A stretch of DNA of 51,236 nucleotides from Sphingomonadales bacterium Ga0077559 (GTDB taxonomy: Bacteria > Pseudomonadota > Alphaproteobacteria > Sphingomonadales > Sphingomonadaceae): assembly GCA_001464315.1 (NCBI GenBank), contig LNFK01000018.1:1-51236 (forward strand), read 5' to 3'. Numbering within the stretch: the stretch's first letter is position 1; each line of letters begins with the position of its first letter. Both the position numbers and the translations under genes were made by a program. Shown piece after piece: positions 7,374 through 16,311 of the stretch. The notes beneath the pieces are model-generated. The model did no database searches, was not told where the DNA came from, and saw only the letters and a list, made by a program, of their open reading frames with translations.

Positions 7374-9913
7374 GCCTTTGCTTTAGCTTTCGCCTTGGTG
7401 GGTGATTTCTTTTTAACCGCCGCTTTTTTCTTTGGTGCAGCCTTCTTCTTCGTTTTCGACGGCATAGCGGCCCGCGCGTCGATCAGTTGCGCAGCTTCGT
7501 CCAGCGTCAGCTCATCGGGCGTAATCGACTTGGGCAGCGTCGCGTTGGTCGTCCCGTCGGTTACATAAGCACCAAAACGGCCTTCCATGACCTTGAGCTC
7601 CAACTCGGTGCGCGGATGCTTGCCCAGTTCCTTGAGCGGAGCGCGCGCGGCCCCGCGGCCACGGCCCGGGTTTGCCAACGCTTCAGCCAGTTTGACGACG
7701 GCGCTGTTCATACCCGTTTCGAATACTTCGGCGGTTGAGGTCAGACGCGCATATTTGCCCGCATGCGCCAAATAGGGACCATAACGACCAATAGACGCCG
7801 TTACCGGCTCGCTGCTTTCAGGATGGATGCCAACGGTGCGCGGTAGCGACAATAACTTTACCGCCCAATCGAGGCCGAAGTCTTCCGATGGTACGTCTTT
7901 AGGAATAGAGGCCCGTTTCGCATCCTTGCCCTCGCCCATTTCGACATAAGGACCAAAGCGTCCCGATTTACGGCTGACCTCCAGATTGGTTTCGGGATGC
8001 TGGCCCAGGACTTCAGGCCCGGTATCTTCGCCATTTTCACCGCCGGGCTGAGCGAATTTGCGGGTGTACTTACAATCGGGATAGTTTGAGCAGGCAACAA
8101 AAGCTCCGAATTTGCCACCGCGCAGTGCCAGCCTGCCCTCGCCGCATTTCGGGCACAGACGTGGATCGGCGCCGTCCTCGCGCTCGGGAAAAAGATAGGG
8201 CGACAGGAATATGTCGAGTTCAGCTGTGACCTCGGACGGCTTTTGCTCCATGACCTCAGCGGTCTTGGGTTTAAAATCACGCCAGAAACTTTCGAGGAAT
8301 GCTTGCCAGTCGGCCCGTCCGCCGCTGATTTCATCGAGCTGGTCTTCAAGGCCTGCTGTATAATCATACGCCACATAGCGTTCAAAAAAGCGTTCGAGAA
8401 ATGCAGTTAGAAGCCTGCCTGATTCCTCTGCAAAGAAACGATTCTTTTCAACGCGGACGTAGGAACGGTCTTTCAGAACCTGGATCGTCGAAGCATAAGT
8501 CGAAGGCCGCCCGATGCCGAGCTCTTCGAGCCGCTTAACTAACGTAGCTTCCGAAAATCGTGGCGGTGGCTGTGTGAAATGCTGGGTCTTTTCAGCTGCG
8601 TGTTTGGCAGGGACGTCACCATCAATCATCGGCGGTAGCATTGCGCCATCCTCGCCTTCGCTGTCATCCAGGCCTTCTTCGTAAACCGCCAAAAAGCCGG
8701 GGAATTTCATCACCTGCCCGGTGGCGCGTAAACCGGTCTGGCCAGTGCCGTCAAGCAGGTCGACGGTCGTGCGCTCCATCCGCGCCGAGGCCATCTGACT
8801 CGCCATCGCGCGCTTGTAGATCAGGTCGTACAAGCGGCCATGGTCGCCTGACCCAGCCTTGTCCTTGCCGAAATCGGTTGGGCGGATTGCTTCATGCGCT
8901 TCCTGCGCATTTTTTGCCTTGGTCTGATAGACGCGCGGCTTGTCTGGCAAATACCCGCTGTCGAATCGGTCGGCGATGGTCTTGCGCGCAGCGGAAATCG
9001 CACTGTGGTCCATCTGGACGCCGTCGGTCCGCATATAGGTGATTGCGCCGTCTTCATATAGGCCCTGTGCCACTCGCATTGTGTGGCTGGCCGAGAAACC
9101 GAGTTTGCGGGCCGCTTCTTGCTGCAAAGTGGACGTTGTGAAAGGCGGTTGCGGATTGCGCGTGACCGGCTTGGTTTCGACGCTTTCGACCCGGAAATTG
9201 CCATTCTCGACTGCTAACCGGGCGGCTTCCGCATCGGTCTCGGTCTTTAAATCCATCTTGTCGAGTTTTTGGCTCAAATGGCGCGTCAGGCGTGCTTCGA
9301 ATTTCTGGCCCTTATGCTCCATATTGGCCTTCACCGACCAATATTCCTGGGCCTTGAACGCTTCGATCTCGCGCTCGCGCTCGACGATAAGCCGCAAAGC
9401 TACTGACTGAACGCGACCAGCTGATTTTGCACCCGGCAATTTGCGCCACAGCACCGGCGAAAGCGTAAATCCAACCAGATAATCCAGCGCACGCCGCGCT
9501 AGATAAGCCTCGATCAAGTCAATATCCAACTCACGCGGCTTGGCCATTGCGTCGAGAACAGCCGCCTTTGTTATCGCATTAAATGTGACCCGCTGAACAT
9601 TTTTTGGCAGCGCCTTTTTCTGTGCGAGCACTTCCTGAACGTGCCAGCTAATCGCCTCGCCTTCGCGGTCAGGGTCGGTCGCGAGAATCAATCCATCGGC
9701 CTTCTTGGCCTCATCGGTGATCGCCTTCAGCTGTTTCGCCTTATCGGCATAATTGTCCCACAGCATGGCAAAGCCGTTTTCAGGATCGACCGAACCATCC
9801 TTGGGTGGCAAATCGCGGATGTGGCCGTAGGATGCCAGCACCTTGAAACCAGGCCCCAGATATTTCTCGATTGTCTTGGCCTTAGCAGGTGATTCAACGA
9901 TGACTAATTGCAT
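7370..9913 (-). CDS. topA: DNA topoisomerase I
   Basis: An 847-aa type IA topoisomerase that relaxes negative supercoils. In order: a Toprim domain with IVESPAKAKTIEKYLG and ATDPDREGEAISWH, the active-site tyrosine in DGAITYMRTDG (about residue 300), the cap and gate domains, one zinc ribbon of CPKCGEGRL to CSNYPDCKY, then topoisomerase C-terminal repeats built around FGPY/YGPYLAH/FGAYV units. The protein ends in a lysine/alanine-rich tail (KTKKKAAPKKKAAVKKK) typical of sphingomonads and likely to bind DNA. In this lineage dprA usually lies just upstream; here only a remnant of it remains. Confidence 0.96.
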   Translation of the reverse strand: MQLVIVESPAKAKTIEKYLGPGFKVLASYGHIRDLPPKDGSVDPENGFAMLWDNYADKAKQLKAITDEAKKADGLILATDPDREGEAISWHVQEVLAQKKALPKNVQRVTFNAITKAAVLDAMAKPRELDIDLIEAYLARRALDYLVGFTLSPVLWRKLPGAKSAGRVQSVALRLIVEREREIEAFKAQEYWSVKANMEHKGQKFEARLTRHLSQKLDKMDLKTETDAEAARLAVENGNFRVESVETKPVTRNPQPPFTTSTLQQEAARKLGFSASHTMRVAQGLYEDGAITYMRTDGVQMDHSAISAARKTIADRFDSGYLPDKPRVYQTKAKNAQEAHEAIRPTDFGKDKAGSGDHGRLYDLIYKRAMASQMASARMERTTVDLLDGTGQTGLRATGQVMKFPGFLAVYEEGLDDSEGEDGAMLPPMIDGDVPAKHAAEKTQHFTQPPPRFSEATLVKRLEELGIGRPSTYASTIQVLKDRSYVRVEKNRFFAEESGRLLTAFLERFFERYVAYDYTAGLEDQLDEISGGRADWQAFLESFWRDFKPKTAEVMEQKPSEVTAELDIFLSPYLFPEREDGADPRLCPKCGEGRLALRGGKFGAFVACSNYPDCKYTRKFAQPGGENGEDTGPEVLGQHPETNLEVSRKSGRFGPYVEMGEGKDAKRASIPKDVPSEDFGLDWAVKLLSLPRTVGIHPESSEPVTASIGRYGPYLAHAGKYARLTSTAEVFETGMNSAVVKLAEALANPGRGRGAARAPLKELGKHPRTELELKVMEGRFGAYVTDGTTNATLPKSITPDELTLDEAAQLIDARAAMPSKTKKKAAPKKKAAVKKKSPTKAKAKAKA

Positions 9914-9993
9914 GATTATATGAGCTTTTCTAAAATCTCTCGCGTACGCGTATAGGCTGATGGGGTTAAAGGGGTGTCGTCAAGACCAAAAAT

Positions 9994-10263
9994 TCAGGGA
10001 GCTAACCTTACTTTGTCGCGCGCCCCGCGTTCCAATATTCCGGCGAGCTCGATTTCGACCAAGACCATCTGGACGACCGATTGGCTGCGGCTTCATCGGC
10101 TTCACACGAAAATCTATCGGGTTGACGAGTTCGGCAATCTCGGCTGCATACTGCGCCAAAGTCGCGCCTTCGCGGATCGCCTGGTTACATCCGCGCGAGC
10201 GCGGGTCCGGTGAACCTGGCACCGCCATCACTTCGCCGCCCGCTTCTGCCCCCCCATATTGCC
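9994..10263 (-). pseudogene. dprA: Decayed dprA remnant (C-terminal fragments in more than one frame)
   Basis: Between plsY and topA the minus strand holds scraps of the DNA-processing protein DprA, which loads RecA on incoming single strands during natural transformation. One frame reads GGEVMAVPGSPDPRSRGCNQ then AIREGATLAQYAAEIAELV, the end of the DprA Rossmann domain; the family motif is GSPLDPR, so one codon also seems lost. A second frame, about 60 bases on, reads VVQMVLVEIELAGILERG then ARDKVRLAP and a stop at 9994, which is the C-terminal winged helix. About three quarters of the roughly 360-residue protein is missing and the rest is out of frame. The left end abuts the plsY stop, so the deletion probably ran up to plsY. 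Confidence 0.88.
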
Positions 10264-10265
10264 CG

Positions 10266-10865
10266 TCAGCTTTTGCTTTTGCCGATGCGGGGCTCGGTTC
10301 CCTTAATCAAATTCTCAATATTTACGCGATGCTTCCAGAAAATGATCAACGAACACGCAACAAGCATCGCTACCAGGTCATATCGTTCGAAATAGACGGC
10401 CGCCAGCGGCGCAACCAATGCCGCAAGCAGGCCAGCGACCGATGAAATCCGGAATATCAGCAATCCGCCGATCCATGCGACTGCGTAAATGACGCCCCCC
10501 TGCCAGAGCAGCCCAAACATGATCCCGGCATAGGTCGCAACGCCCTTGCCGCCTTTGAAGTTGAGCCAAACGGGATAAAGATGCCCGAAAAATGCCCCGG
10601 CCGCAGCAACTGCTTCACTACCCACAAAATACCCCTGCACCAACCAGACTGCGAAAAATCCTTTAAGCAAATCCAGCAAGAGGGTCAGTGCCGCCAACCC
10701 CTTGCGCCCGGTCCGAAGCACATTCGTCGCGCCGATATTGCCCGAACCGATGCTGCGAATATCACCACCGCCGGAGAATTTGGTGAGTAACAGGCCAAAG
10801 GGAATGGATCCAAGCAAGTAGCCCAGCACCAGCGCCGATATCGTACCTACCCAAAAATCAGTCAC
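10266..10865 (-). CDS. plsY: Acyl-phosphate:glycerol-3-phosphate acyltransferase
   Basis: A 199-aa polytopic inner-membrane enzyme that transfers an acyl group from acyl-phosphate to glycerol-3-phosphate, the first step of phospholipid synthesis. The three cytoplasmic family motifs are visible: GSIPFGLLLTKFSGGGDIR with SIGSGNIGATNVLR, then FKGGKGVATYAG, and a C-terminal arginine/asparagine-bearing segment near FWKHRVNIENLIKGTEPRIG. Five hydrophobic segments fit the PlsY topology. It normally heads a plsY-dprA-topA run; dprA has decayed. It is divergent from murI across about 100 bases. Confidence 0.94.
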   Translation of the reverse strand: MTDFWVGTISALVLGYLLGSIPFGLLLTKFSGGGDIRSIGSGNIGATNVLRTGRKGLAALTLLLDLLKGFFAVWLVQGYFVGSEAVAAAGAFFGHLYPVWLNFKGGKGVATYAGIMFGLLWQGGVIYAVAWIGGLLIFRISSVAGLLAALVAPLAAVYFERYDLVAMLVACSLIIFWKHRVNIENLIKGTEPRIGKSKS

Positions 10866-10966
10866 CAGACGAATCCTCTAAATATCTGGATTGCGTAGCT
10901 GTTTTGTTCTCATTGCTCAAGGGCGCTCGGCTTGCGTTGTCCTATCCCGATAGATAACAGCAAAAC

Positions 10967-11770
10967 ATGTCATCGCCGCTTCCTGAAGCTCCTCTGCTGT
11001 TTTTCGATTCCGGGATTGGTGGCCTGTCTGTTTTGCGTGCCGTGCGCGAAAAACTGCCACACGCGCCAATTGTCTATGCCGCCGATTATGCCGGCCTGCC
11101 CTACGGCACCAAAAGCGAGGCCGAAATAGCCGCGCGTGTGCCTGCATTGCTGGGCCGACTGGTCGAGCGGTATCGCCCGCGATTGGTGGCCATTGCGTGC
11201 AACACCGCTTGCACCATCGCGCTTGGCCATGTCCGGGCGGCGCTTGATGTGCCGGTGGTCGGCACCGTCCCCGCGATCAAGCCTGCCGCCGAAGTTACGC
11301 GAAGCGGCATTATCGGTTTGCTCGGGACAGCTGCAACCATCCGTCAGCCCTACGTAGACAGGTTGCAAAGCGACTACGCGGCCGGAATGACGCTTCTACG
11401 CCACGCCGCGCCAGAACTGGTTTACGCAGCCGAGGCCAAGTTGCGCGGCGAGTTCGTGAACCCGCAAATTTATGTCGATGCCATGCGAGGATTGACGCAC
11501 CATCCCGATGGCGACCGGTTGGATGTCGTTGCGCTGGGATGTACGCATTTCCCGCTTGTTGTGGACGAGCTGACAGCCGTTTCACCCAAAATGCGGTTTG
11601 TCGATGGCGCCGCCGGTATAGCCCGGCGGATAGCTCATCTGACGCACGGCCAGGTTTGGCCAGACGAGCCACCAGAAGGCATTTTCGTCACCACGGGATC
11701 TGTTGGCGATGTCGAAAGCCTTCGCCTGGCGCTTGCTGATCAATGTTTGATACAGATCAAATCACTCTGA
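10967..11770 (+). CDS. murI: Glutamate racemase
   Basis: A 267-aa cofactor-independent racemase that makes D-glutamate for peptidoglycan. Both catalytic cysteines are in place, in ACNTACT and LGCTHFPL, with the N-terminal FFDSGIGGLSVLRAV and the substrate-binding YGTKS segment. Single gene, transcribed toward hemA with 129 bases between its stop and the chosen hemA start. Confidence 0.95.
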   Translation: MSSPLPEAPLLFFDSGIGGLSVLRAVREKLPHAPIVYAADYAGLPYGTKSEAEIAARVPALLGRLVERYRPRLVAIACNTACTIALGHVRAALDVPVVGTVPAIKPAAEVTRSGIIGLLGTAATIRQPYVDRLQSDYAAGMTLLRHAAPELVYAAEAKLRGEFVNPQIYVDAMRGLTHHPDGDRLDVVALGCTHFPLVVDELTAVSPKMRFVDGAAGIARRIAHLTHGQVWPDEPPEGIFVTTGSVGDVESLRLALADQCLIQIKSL

Positions 11771-11899
11771 ACGAAAATATCGCATTGGACTTGGCGGAAC
11801 GGCGCTTGTTGCAAGTCGTTCGCGCTGGATTTTTCTTTTTCCGGCGATTAAAGGCGACGAAATGCTGCTAGTCAGCAGTTGAACCGGGGTGTGTGTTCC
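11771..11899 (+). other. murI-hemA intergenic region
   Basis: This 129-base gap should hold the hemA promoter. A short inverted repeat TGCTG-CTAGT-CAGCA lies about 25 bases upstream of the hemA GTG, but it is too short to call an operator. No clear minus-10/minus-35 pair and no intrinsic terminator for murI is visible. Confidence 0.3.
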
Positions 11900-13120
11900 G
11901 TGAATTACGATGCAGTTTTCGACAAGGCAATCGACCGGCTTCACGCCGAGGGTCGTTACCGTGTGTTCATCGACATATTGCGAAACAAGGGCGCTTACCC
12001 GAATGCGCGGTGCTTTGCCGGGCACAACGGGCCGAAGCCGATAACGGTCTGGTGCTCGAACGACTATCTCGGCATGGGACAGCATCCCAAGGTCACGGCA
12101 GCGATGGAAGAAGCGCTTCATGATGTTGGCGCTGGTTCGGGCGGAACACGCAACATTGGCGGCAACACGCATTATCATGTCGAGCTAGAGTCAGAACTCG
12201 CCGACTTGCACGATAAGGGCGGCGCCTTGCTGTTCACGTCGGGTTATGTTTCCAACGACGCGACGCTCTCCACGCTGGCCAAGATTTTACCTGGTTGCAT
12301 CATTTATTCCGACGAGTTGAATCACGCTTCGATGATTGCGGGCATCCGTAACGCTGGCTGCGAAAAGCGGGTGTGGAAGCATAATGATCTGGCGCATCTT
12401 GAAGATTTACTGGCTGCAGATGACCCCGAAACGCCCAAACTGATTGCTTTCGAAAGCGTATATTCGATGGACGGGGATGTTGCGCCCATCGCCGCGATCT
12501 GCGACCTTGCAGATAAATATAATGCGCTGACCTATTGCGACGAAGTTCATGCCGTTGGAATGTACGGCGCGCGGGGCGGCGGGATTACTGAGCGCGATGG
12601 TGTTGCCCACCGTGTAACGATTATCGAAGGTACGTTGGGCAAGGCATTTGGAGTCATGGGAGGCTATATCGCCGCTGATCAGCGCATCGTCGATGTAATC
12701 CGCTCATATGCTCCAGGTTTCATATTTACGACTTCGTTATCGCCGGTGCTGGTCGCAGGTGTGCTTGCGTCAGTAAAGCACCTCAAAGCATCAAGTGAAG
12801 AGCGCGAAGCGCAGCAAGCGCATGCTGCGATGCTCAAGATGCTGATGGCTGACGCCGGGCTTCCGGTGATGCACAGCGAGACGCATATCGTGCCGCTAAT
12901 GGTCGGTGACCCGGTCAAAGCGAAAAAGATCAGTGATATCCTGCTTGCTGAGTACGGCGTCTATGTGCAGCCAATCAATTATCCCACCGTTCCGCGCGGT
13001 ACAGAGCGGTTGCGTTTCACACCAGGGCCATTTCATGACGAAGCCATGATGCGTGAGTTGACGGCGGCGTTGGCTGAGATCTGGGATCGGTTGGAACTGC
13101 GCGTCGCGCAAGCTGCCTGA
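11900..13120 (+). CDS. hemA: 5-aminolevulinate synthase
   Basis: A 406-aa PLP enzyme that condenses glycine and succinyl-CoA to 5-aminolevulinate, the alphaproteobacterial (Shemin) entry to heme. Visible: [20 protein letters not shown] at the N-terminus, [24 protein letters not shown], the cofactor aspartate in [11 protein letters not shown], and the Schiff-base lysine in [13 protein letters not shown]. The frame stays open up to a TTG at 11879, but the GTG at 11900 gives the family N-terminus [16 protein letters not shown] glutamyl-tRNA route would need a different protein. Confidence 0.95.
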   Translation: MNYDAVFDKAIDRLHAEGRYRVFIDILRNKGAYPNARCFAGHNGPKPITVWCSNDYLGMGQHPKVTAAMEEALHDVGAGSGGTRNIGGNTHYHVELESELADLHDKGGALLFTSGYVSNDATLSTLAKILPGCIIYSDELNHASMIAGIRNAGCEKRVWKHNDLAHLEDLLAADDPETPKLIAFESVYSMDGDVAPIAAICDLADKYNALTYCDEVHAVGMYGARGGGITERDGVAHRVTIIEGTLGKAFGVMGGYIAADQRIVDVIRSYAPGFIFTTSLSPVLVAGVLASVKHLKASSEEREAQQAHAAMLKMLMADAGLPVMHSETHIVPLMVGDPVKAKKISDILLAEYGVYVQPINYPTVPRGTERLRFTPGPFHDEAMMRELTAALAEIWDRLELRVAQAA

Positions 13121-13126
13121 TTCGGC

Positions 13127-13258
13127 ATGGTGATGATTGTGGACACGATCGCCGGAACCACGTTTAACCCTTGGTTGAAGCGTCATCCAAATGTGTTATG
13201 GGCCTACGTTGCCGTGCAATCGGCAGCAGCGCTAGCAGTTTTGATTTATCTGCTTTAG
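13127..13258 (+). CDS. Possible 43-aa single-pass membrane peptide
   Basis: Six bases after the hemA stop, an ATG opens a 43-residue frame (MVMIVDTIAGTTFNPWLKRH then PNVLWAYVAVQSAAALAVLI and a short YLL end). The last 20 residues form a plausible transmembrane helix after a basic, tryptophan-bearing segment. There is no convincing ribosome binding site, and third-position GC is low for this genome, so it may be chance. If real it would be co-transcribed with hemA. Not a family I recognise. Confidence 0.35.
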   Translation: MVMIVDTIAGTTFNPWLKRHPNVLWAYVAVQSAAALAVLIYLL

Positions 13259-13311
13259 TTTTCAACTGGCTTCAAATTTGCGGATAATTGGCATCGCGAA
13301 CGACGCAATCG

Positions 13312-13962
13312 CTATCCAATCACGATTATTTGCGCATAACCTCGATAAGGTTTGGTAATTGTCACCGGCCGCTTTAGTTCGGTACCTAACTGCAAGACAA
13401 AGCTCAGCAATCCTGCGCGCGGTTCGACGTGAAACTTTGCGAGCCAAGCCAGTAACGCCTGTCTGAACCAGTCCGGCAAACCGTCCTGCATACCGAAATC
13501 GACAATATGGATGCTGCCTTGCGTCGACAGCAATGCCGTTGCTTGCCGCAACGCGCATTGCCAGTCGGGTATCATCGACAAGGTATATGAAAACATTATT
13601 CGGTCGAAACGAGCTCGCCCAAATAGCGAAATTGCATCGAAGCGGGCAGCATCAGCTTGTCCCAATCGAGTCCTGTCGACGCACCCAGCTCGGCGCAAAT
13701 TTCGCGTGGCCGATTTCAGCATCTCCTCCGAAATATCGAGGCCATACAGCCGCGCTTGTGGCCATTTTTTTGCTATCTGCGCCAGATTGCGTCCGGTGCC
13801 GCATCCAATCTCCAGCACCGTGCCGCCATCGGGTACATCCATCTCGGCAATCAAACGGTCGCGACCCAAAAGATAATATTTGCGCGTCAGGTCGTAAATG
13901 TGCCGCTGCCCGCGATAGACTTCGTCCATCAGGCCCGCATGGTCACCTGTGAGCGTCTGCAT
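13312..13962 (-). CDS. btaB: Betaine-lipid N-methyltransferase BtaB
   Basis: A 216-aa class I SAM methyltransferase. The SAM-binding motif VLEIGCGTGRNLA, the motif II acid in YGLDISEEML and a DFGMQDGLPDWFRQ segment are visible; the N-terminal DEVYRGQRHIYDLTRKYYLL is typical of BtaB. BtaB adds three methyl groups to diacylglycerylhomoserine to give DGTS, a phosphorus-free membrane lipid made by some alphaproteobacteria under phosphate limitation. It starts 4 bases after btaA, so the assignment is supported by the operon. No Pho box is evident by eye. Confidence 0.87.
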   Translation of the reverse strand: MQTLTGDHAGLMDEVYRGQRHIYDLTRKYYLLGRDRLIAEMDVPDGGTVLEIGCGTGRNLAQIAKKWPQARLYGLDISEEMLKSATRNLRRAGCVDRTRLGQADAARFDAISLFGRARFDRIMFSYTLSMIPDWQCALRQATALLSTQGSIHIVDFGMQDGLPDWFRQALLAWLAKFHVEPRAGLLSFVLQLGTELKRPVTITKPYRGYAQIIVIG

Positions 13963-13966
13963 CGCG

Positions 13967-15211
13967 TCAATCCTTTAGGACGTAAAGATGGACGCCGCCG
14001 TAAATCGCCGAGCGGTCACGAGCGGTATAGTTGAGAGAATCCTCCGCGCGATACTCCCACCGGTCGAGGATCGCATCAGGCAACCGTCCTGGCAACAGGG
14101 TTGGTTCGGCAGCGGTGCGGAACAGCACCCTTGAGCTCGGGCGGGCGGTGCGGGTCACCTCGGTCCACAAAGCCGTCAGCTGCGCATCAGTCATCCAGTC
14201 CTGGGCATCAAGGAAGATATATCGATCGAAGCTAGCATCTTCGGCACCAGCAAGAATATCAGTCATATTGGCATGACACATGTTCACGCGGCCAGCGCGC
14301 GATTTGACGGCGCTGTAGTTGGCTTCCTGCAAATAGGGCGGCAAAGGCATGTCCGCACCCTTGCCATAGCCGCGGCCAAAAGCCTGCCATGCGAAATAAT
14401 TGTCCTTCAGGTCGAAATCGCAACTGAGTTTCTTCAACCTTGCGCGCAGCACGTCCGCCATCCGGTTGTCTCCCGCGAGTGCGTCATATTGCGCAGGCGG
14501 GATGCCAAGACCGAACAGCGACGAACGCTGGTCAGTGATCCAACGGATGAACTTGCGGTCGAACATCGGGGCAAGCTTGGCGTCGAAGATCGCCTGCTGC
14601 TCCTCAAGGTTTTTTGCTTCGAGCAAAGCTGTGGGGTCGATTCGATGCAGTCGCGCCAGCAAATGCGCCACTCCGATAAATCCGCCGAGCAGACCGCGTT
14701 TGTACACACCTGTCGCAAATCCGTTGATCCTCCGCCTGCCGACCAGATCGCGGCCTTCCCAATAGCGACGGCTGGTTTCGTCGAGATGCGGCTGCACATG
14801 CGCTTTATAGACCCGGATATTGGTCCGGGTATCGGCATCGGCGAAGAAACGGCGGAACGAGTGGTAATCTGGGATGTTGGCCAGCGCGGTTTGCTTCAGT
14901 TTGTTGAGCGCGACATGCGCGGTGTTCAGGTCAACCGCGACGATCTCAGCAGGGTCGGCGGTCAGGTAGGAAAAGACATTGCATCCGCCGCTGGCGATGG
15001 TCGCGATGCGGTTGCCGGGCTGCATATCGAGCGCCTCCATATCGACTACAGGGTCTTCCCAGATTTGCGCGTAGACAAGGCCGCGAAAGGCAAAGGCAAA
15101 GGCCTTATCGAGAAGTTTTTGCGGAGCTTCGCCCTCGTGCCGGACAACTGCTTCTTCAATCTTGGTGTTTTTCGCCTGCGCCAATTTTGCGGCCCCCTTA
15201 TGCTTGGACAT
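13967..15211 (-). CDS. btaA: SAM:diacylglycerol 3-amino-3-carboxypropyltransferase BtaA
   Basis: A 414-aa DUF3419/BtaA family protein. It moves the 3-amino-3-carboxypropyl group of SAM to diacylglycerol, the first step of DGTS betaine-lipid synthesis. Recognisable segments are RGLVYAQIWEDPVVDMEAL, the SAM-binding IATIASGGCNVFSYL, VAVDLNTAHVALNKLK, and the C-terminal YIFLDAQDWM and FRTAAEPTLLPGRL. Followed 4 bases later by btaB. A 328-residue frame on the opposite strand (14273-15259) is its shadow. Confidence 0.92.
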   Translation of the reverse strand: MSKHKGAAKLAQAKNTKIEEAVVRHEGEAPQKLLDKAFAFAFRGLVYAQIWEDPVVDMEALDMQPGNRIATIASGGCNVFSYLTADPAEIVAVDLNTAHVALNKLKQTALANIPDYHSFRRFFADADTRTNIRVYKAHVQPHLDETSRRYWEGRDLVGRRRINGFATGVYKRGLLGGFIGVAHLLARLHRIDPTALLEAKNLEEQQAIFDAKLAPMFDRKFIRWITDQRSSLFGLGIPPAQYDALAGDNRMADVLRARLKKLSCDFDLKDNYFAWQAFGRGYGKGADMPLPPYLQEANYSAVKSRAGRVNMCHANMTDILAGAEDASFDRYIFLDAQDWMTDAQLTALWTEVTRTARPSSRVLFRTAAEPTLLPGRLPDAILDRWEYRAEDSLNYTARDRSAIYGGVHLYVLKD

Positions 15212-15274
15212 ATGTCAGGCATAAGCGAGCAATGTGACGCCATCATTTGGCTTTTGTGATGGTTTTCGGACTCG
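15212..15274. other. Gap with a short hairpin
   Basis: The 63 bases between the dehydratase stop and the btaA start contain CCATCA and TGATGG separated by 11 bases, followed on the plus strand by TTTT. It could end a plus-strand transcript, but there is no plus-strand gene here. On the minus strand it lacks a U-tract. Otherwise this is the presumed btaA promoter region. Confidence 0.3.
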
Positions 15275-16258
15275 TTAGGCAGCGCCGATCATTTTGGTAA
15301 ACATCGCCGTATCGACATTTCCGCCTGAGAGCGTCACGGCGGTAACGCCTTTCAATTCGACCTTACCAGCCAGAACGGCCGCCAGAGCCACACTTCCGCC
15401 GGGTTCGACAACGAGATGCAGTTTTTCAAATACCAATCGCATGGCGGCGGCGACCTCGTCAGTGGTTACCGCAACGCCTGTGGAAACGCGCTGGCGTAAC
15501 ACTTCGAAGTTGATTGGATAGGTTTGCGGAGTCTGCAACGCGTCGCACGCAGTTGGGTAAGTCAGATCGTCCACCGGCAATATTTCTCCAGCGTCAAGCG
15601 AGCGAATGATATCGTCCCACCCTTCAGGTTCGACAATGATGATTTCGGCATCCGGACACGCAAGCGACAGGCCAGAAGCCAATCCACCACCGCCACAACA
15701 TGAAACGATTTGGTTGGGGCCTCCTATTCCCAGATCGGCAAGTTGTGCTGCGATTTCAATCCCGGTGGTCCCCTGCCCTTCGATAACCCAAGGGTCACCG
15801 AACGCGTGAACCAACGTGCTACCGCTCTTAGCAATCAAGGCAGCAGCCACTTCGTCGCGCGATTCTGTGGCGCGGTCGTAGAGCACTACCTCGGCCCCAA
15901 GCGCCCGCGTCGCCGCCAGCTTCATTTCGGGCGCATTGGAAGGCATGACGATGGTCGCTGCTATACCGAGCCGCTTGGCACCCCAAGCGACGCCTTGCGC
16001 ATGATTGCCGCTCGAGACACCTACGACACCCCTTGCGCTCTGTTCGTCGGTCAAGTCGCTCAGACGGTGCCAAGCGCCTCTGATCTTGAACGAACCTATG
16101 GGTTGGAGCATCTCGGCCTTGCACCAGATCGTCACGCCATCGACCTCAAGTGGCAACAGGGGCGTCTTTGGCAATATCGCGGCGACTTTCTCCATCGCGC
16201 GCAGCACGCCTTCGCGCGTTGGCTTGCGTGTGGATGAGAGCAATTCTTGTCCTGTCAT
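15275..16258 (-). CDS. Threonine/serine dehydratase (catabolic type, PLP fold II)
   Basis: A 327-aa tryptophan-synthase-beta-fold PLP enzyme. The Schiff-base lysine is in QPIGSFKIRGA, SSGNHAQGVA contacts the substrate, CCGGGGLASGLSL is the phosphate-binding glycine loop, and the C-terminus has TLSGGNVD. There is no regulatory ACT domain, which sets it apart from biosynthetic IlvA (about 410-510 aa). The likely reaction is threonine to 2-oxobutyrate plus ammonia; serine racemase and 3-hydroxyaspartate dehydratase are close relatives and cannot be excluded. Divergent from the polyamine operon. Confidence 0.85.
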   Translation of the reverse strand: MTGQELLSSTRKPTREGVLRAMEKVAAILPKTPLLPLEVDGVTIWCKAEMLQPIGSFKIRGAWHRLSDLTDEQSARGVVGVSSGNHAQGVAWGAKRLGIAATIVMPSNAPEMKLAATRALGAEVVLYDRATESRDEVAAALIAKSGSTLVHAFGDPWVIEGQGTTGIEIAAQLADLGIGGPNQIVSCCGGGGLASGLSLACPDAEIIIVEPEGWDDIIRSLDAGEILPVDDLTYPTACDALQTPQTYPINFEVLRQRVSTGVAVTTDEVAAAMRLVFEKLHLVVEPGGSVALAAVLAGKVELKGVTAVTLSGGNVDTAMFTKMIGAA

Positions 16259-16311
16259 AAAAGACCCCTATATGCGTGCGCTAACGAATCCCTGATAAAA
16301 GGAACGGTCAG

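Noticed and set aside
9960-10445. 161-residue frame on the plus strand across the dprA remnant
   Set aside because: It runs across the decayed dprA and into plsY antisense; the minus strand explains the sequence better.
14273-15259. 328-residue open frame on the plus strand
   Set aside because: It lies antisense to btaA, has no recognisable motif and no ribosome binding site; it is the GC-rich shadow of btaA.
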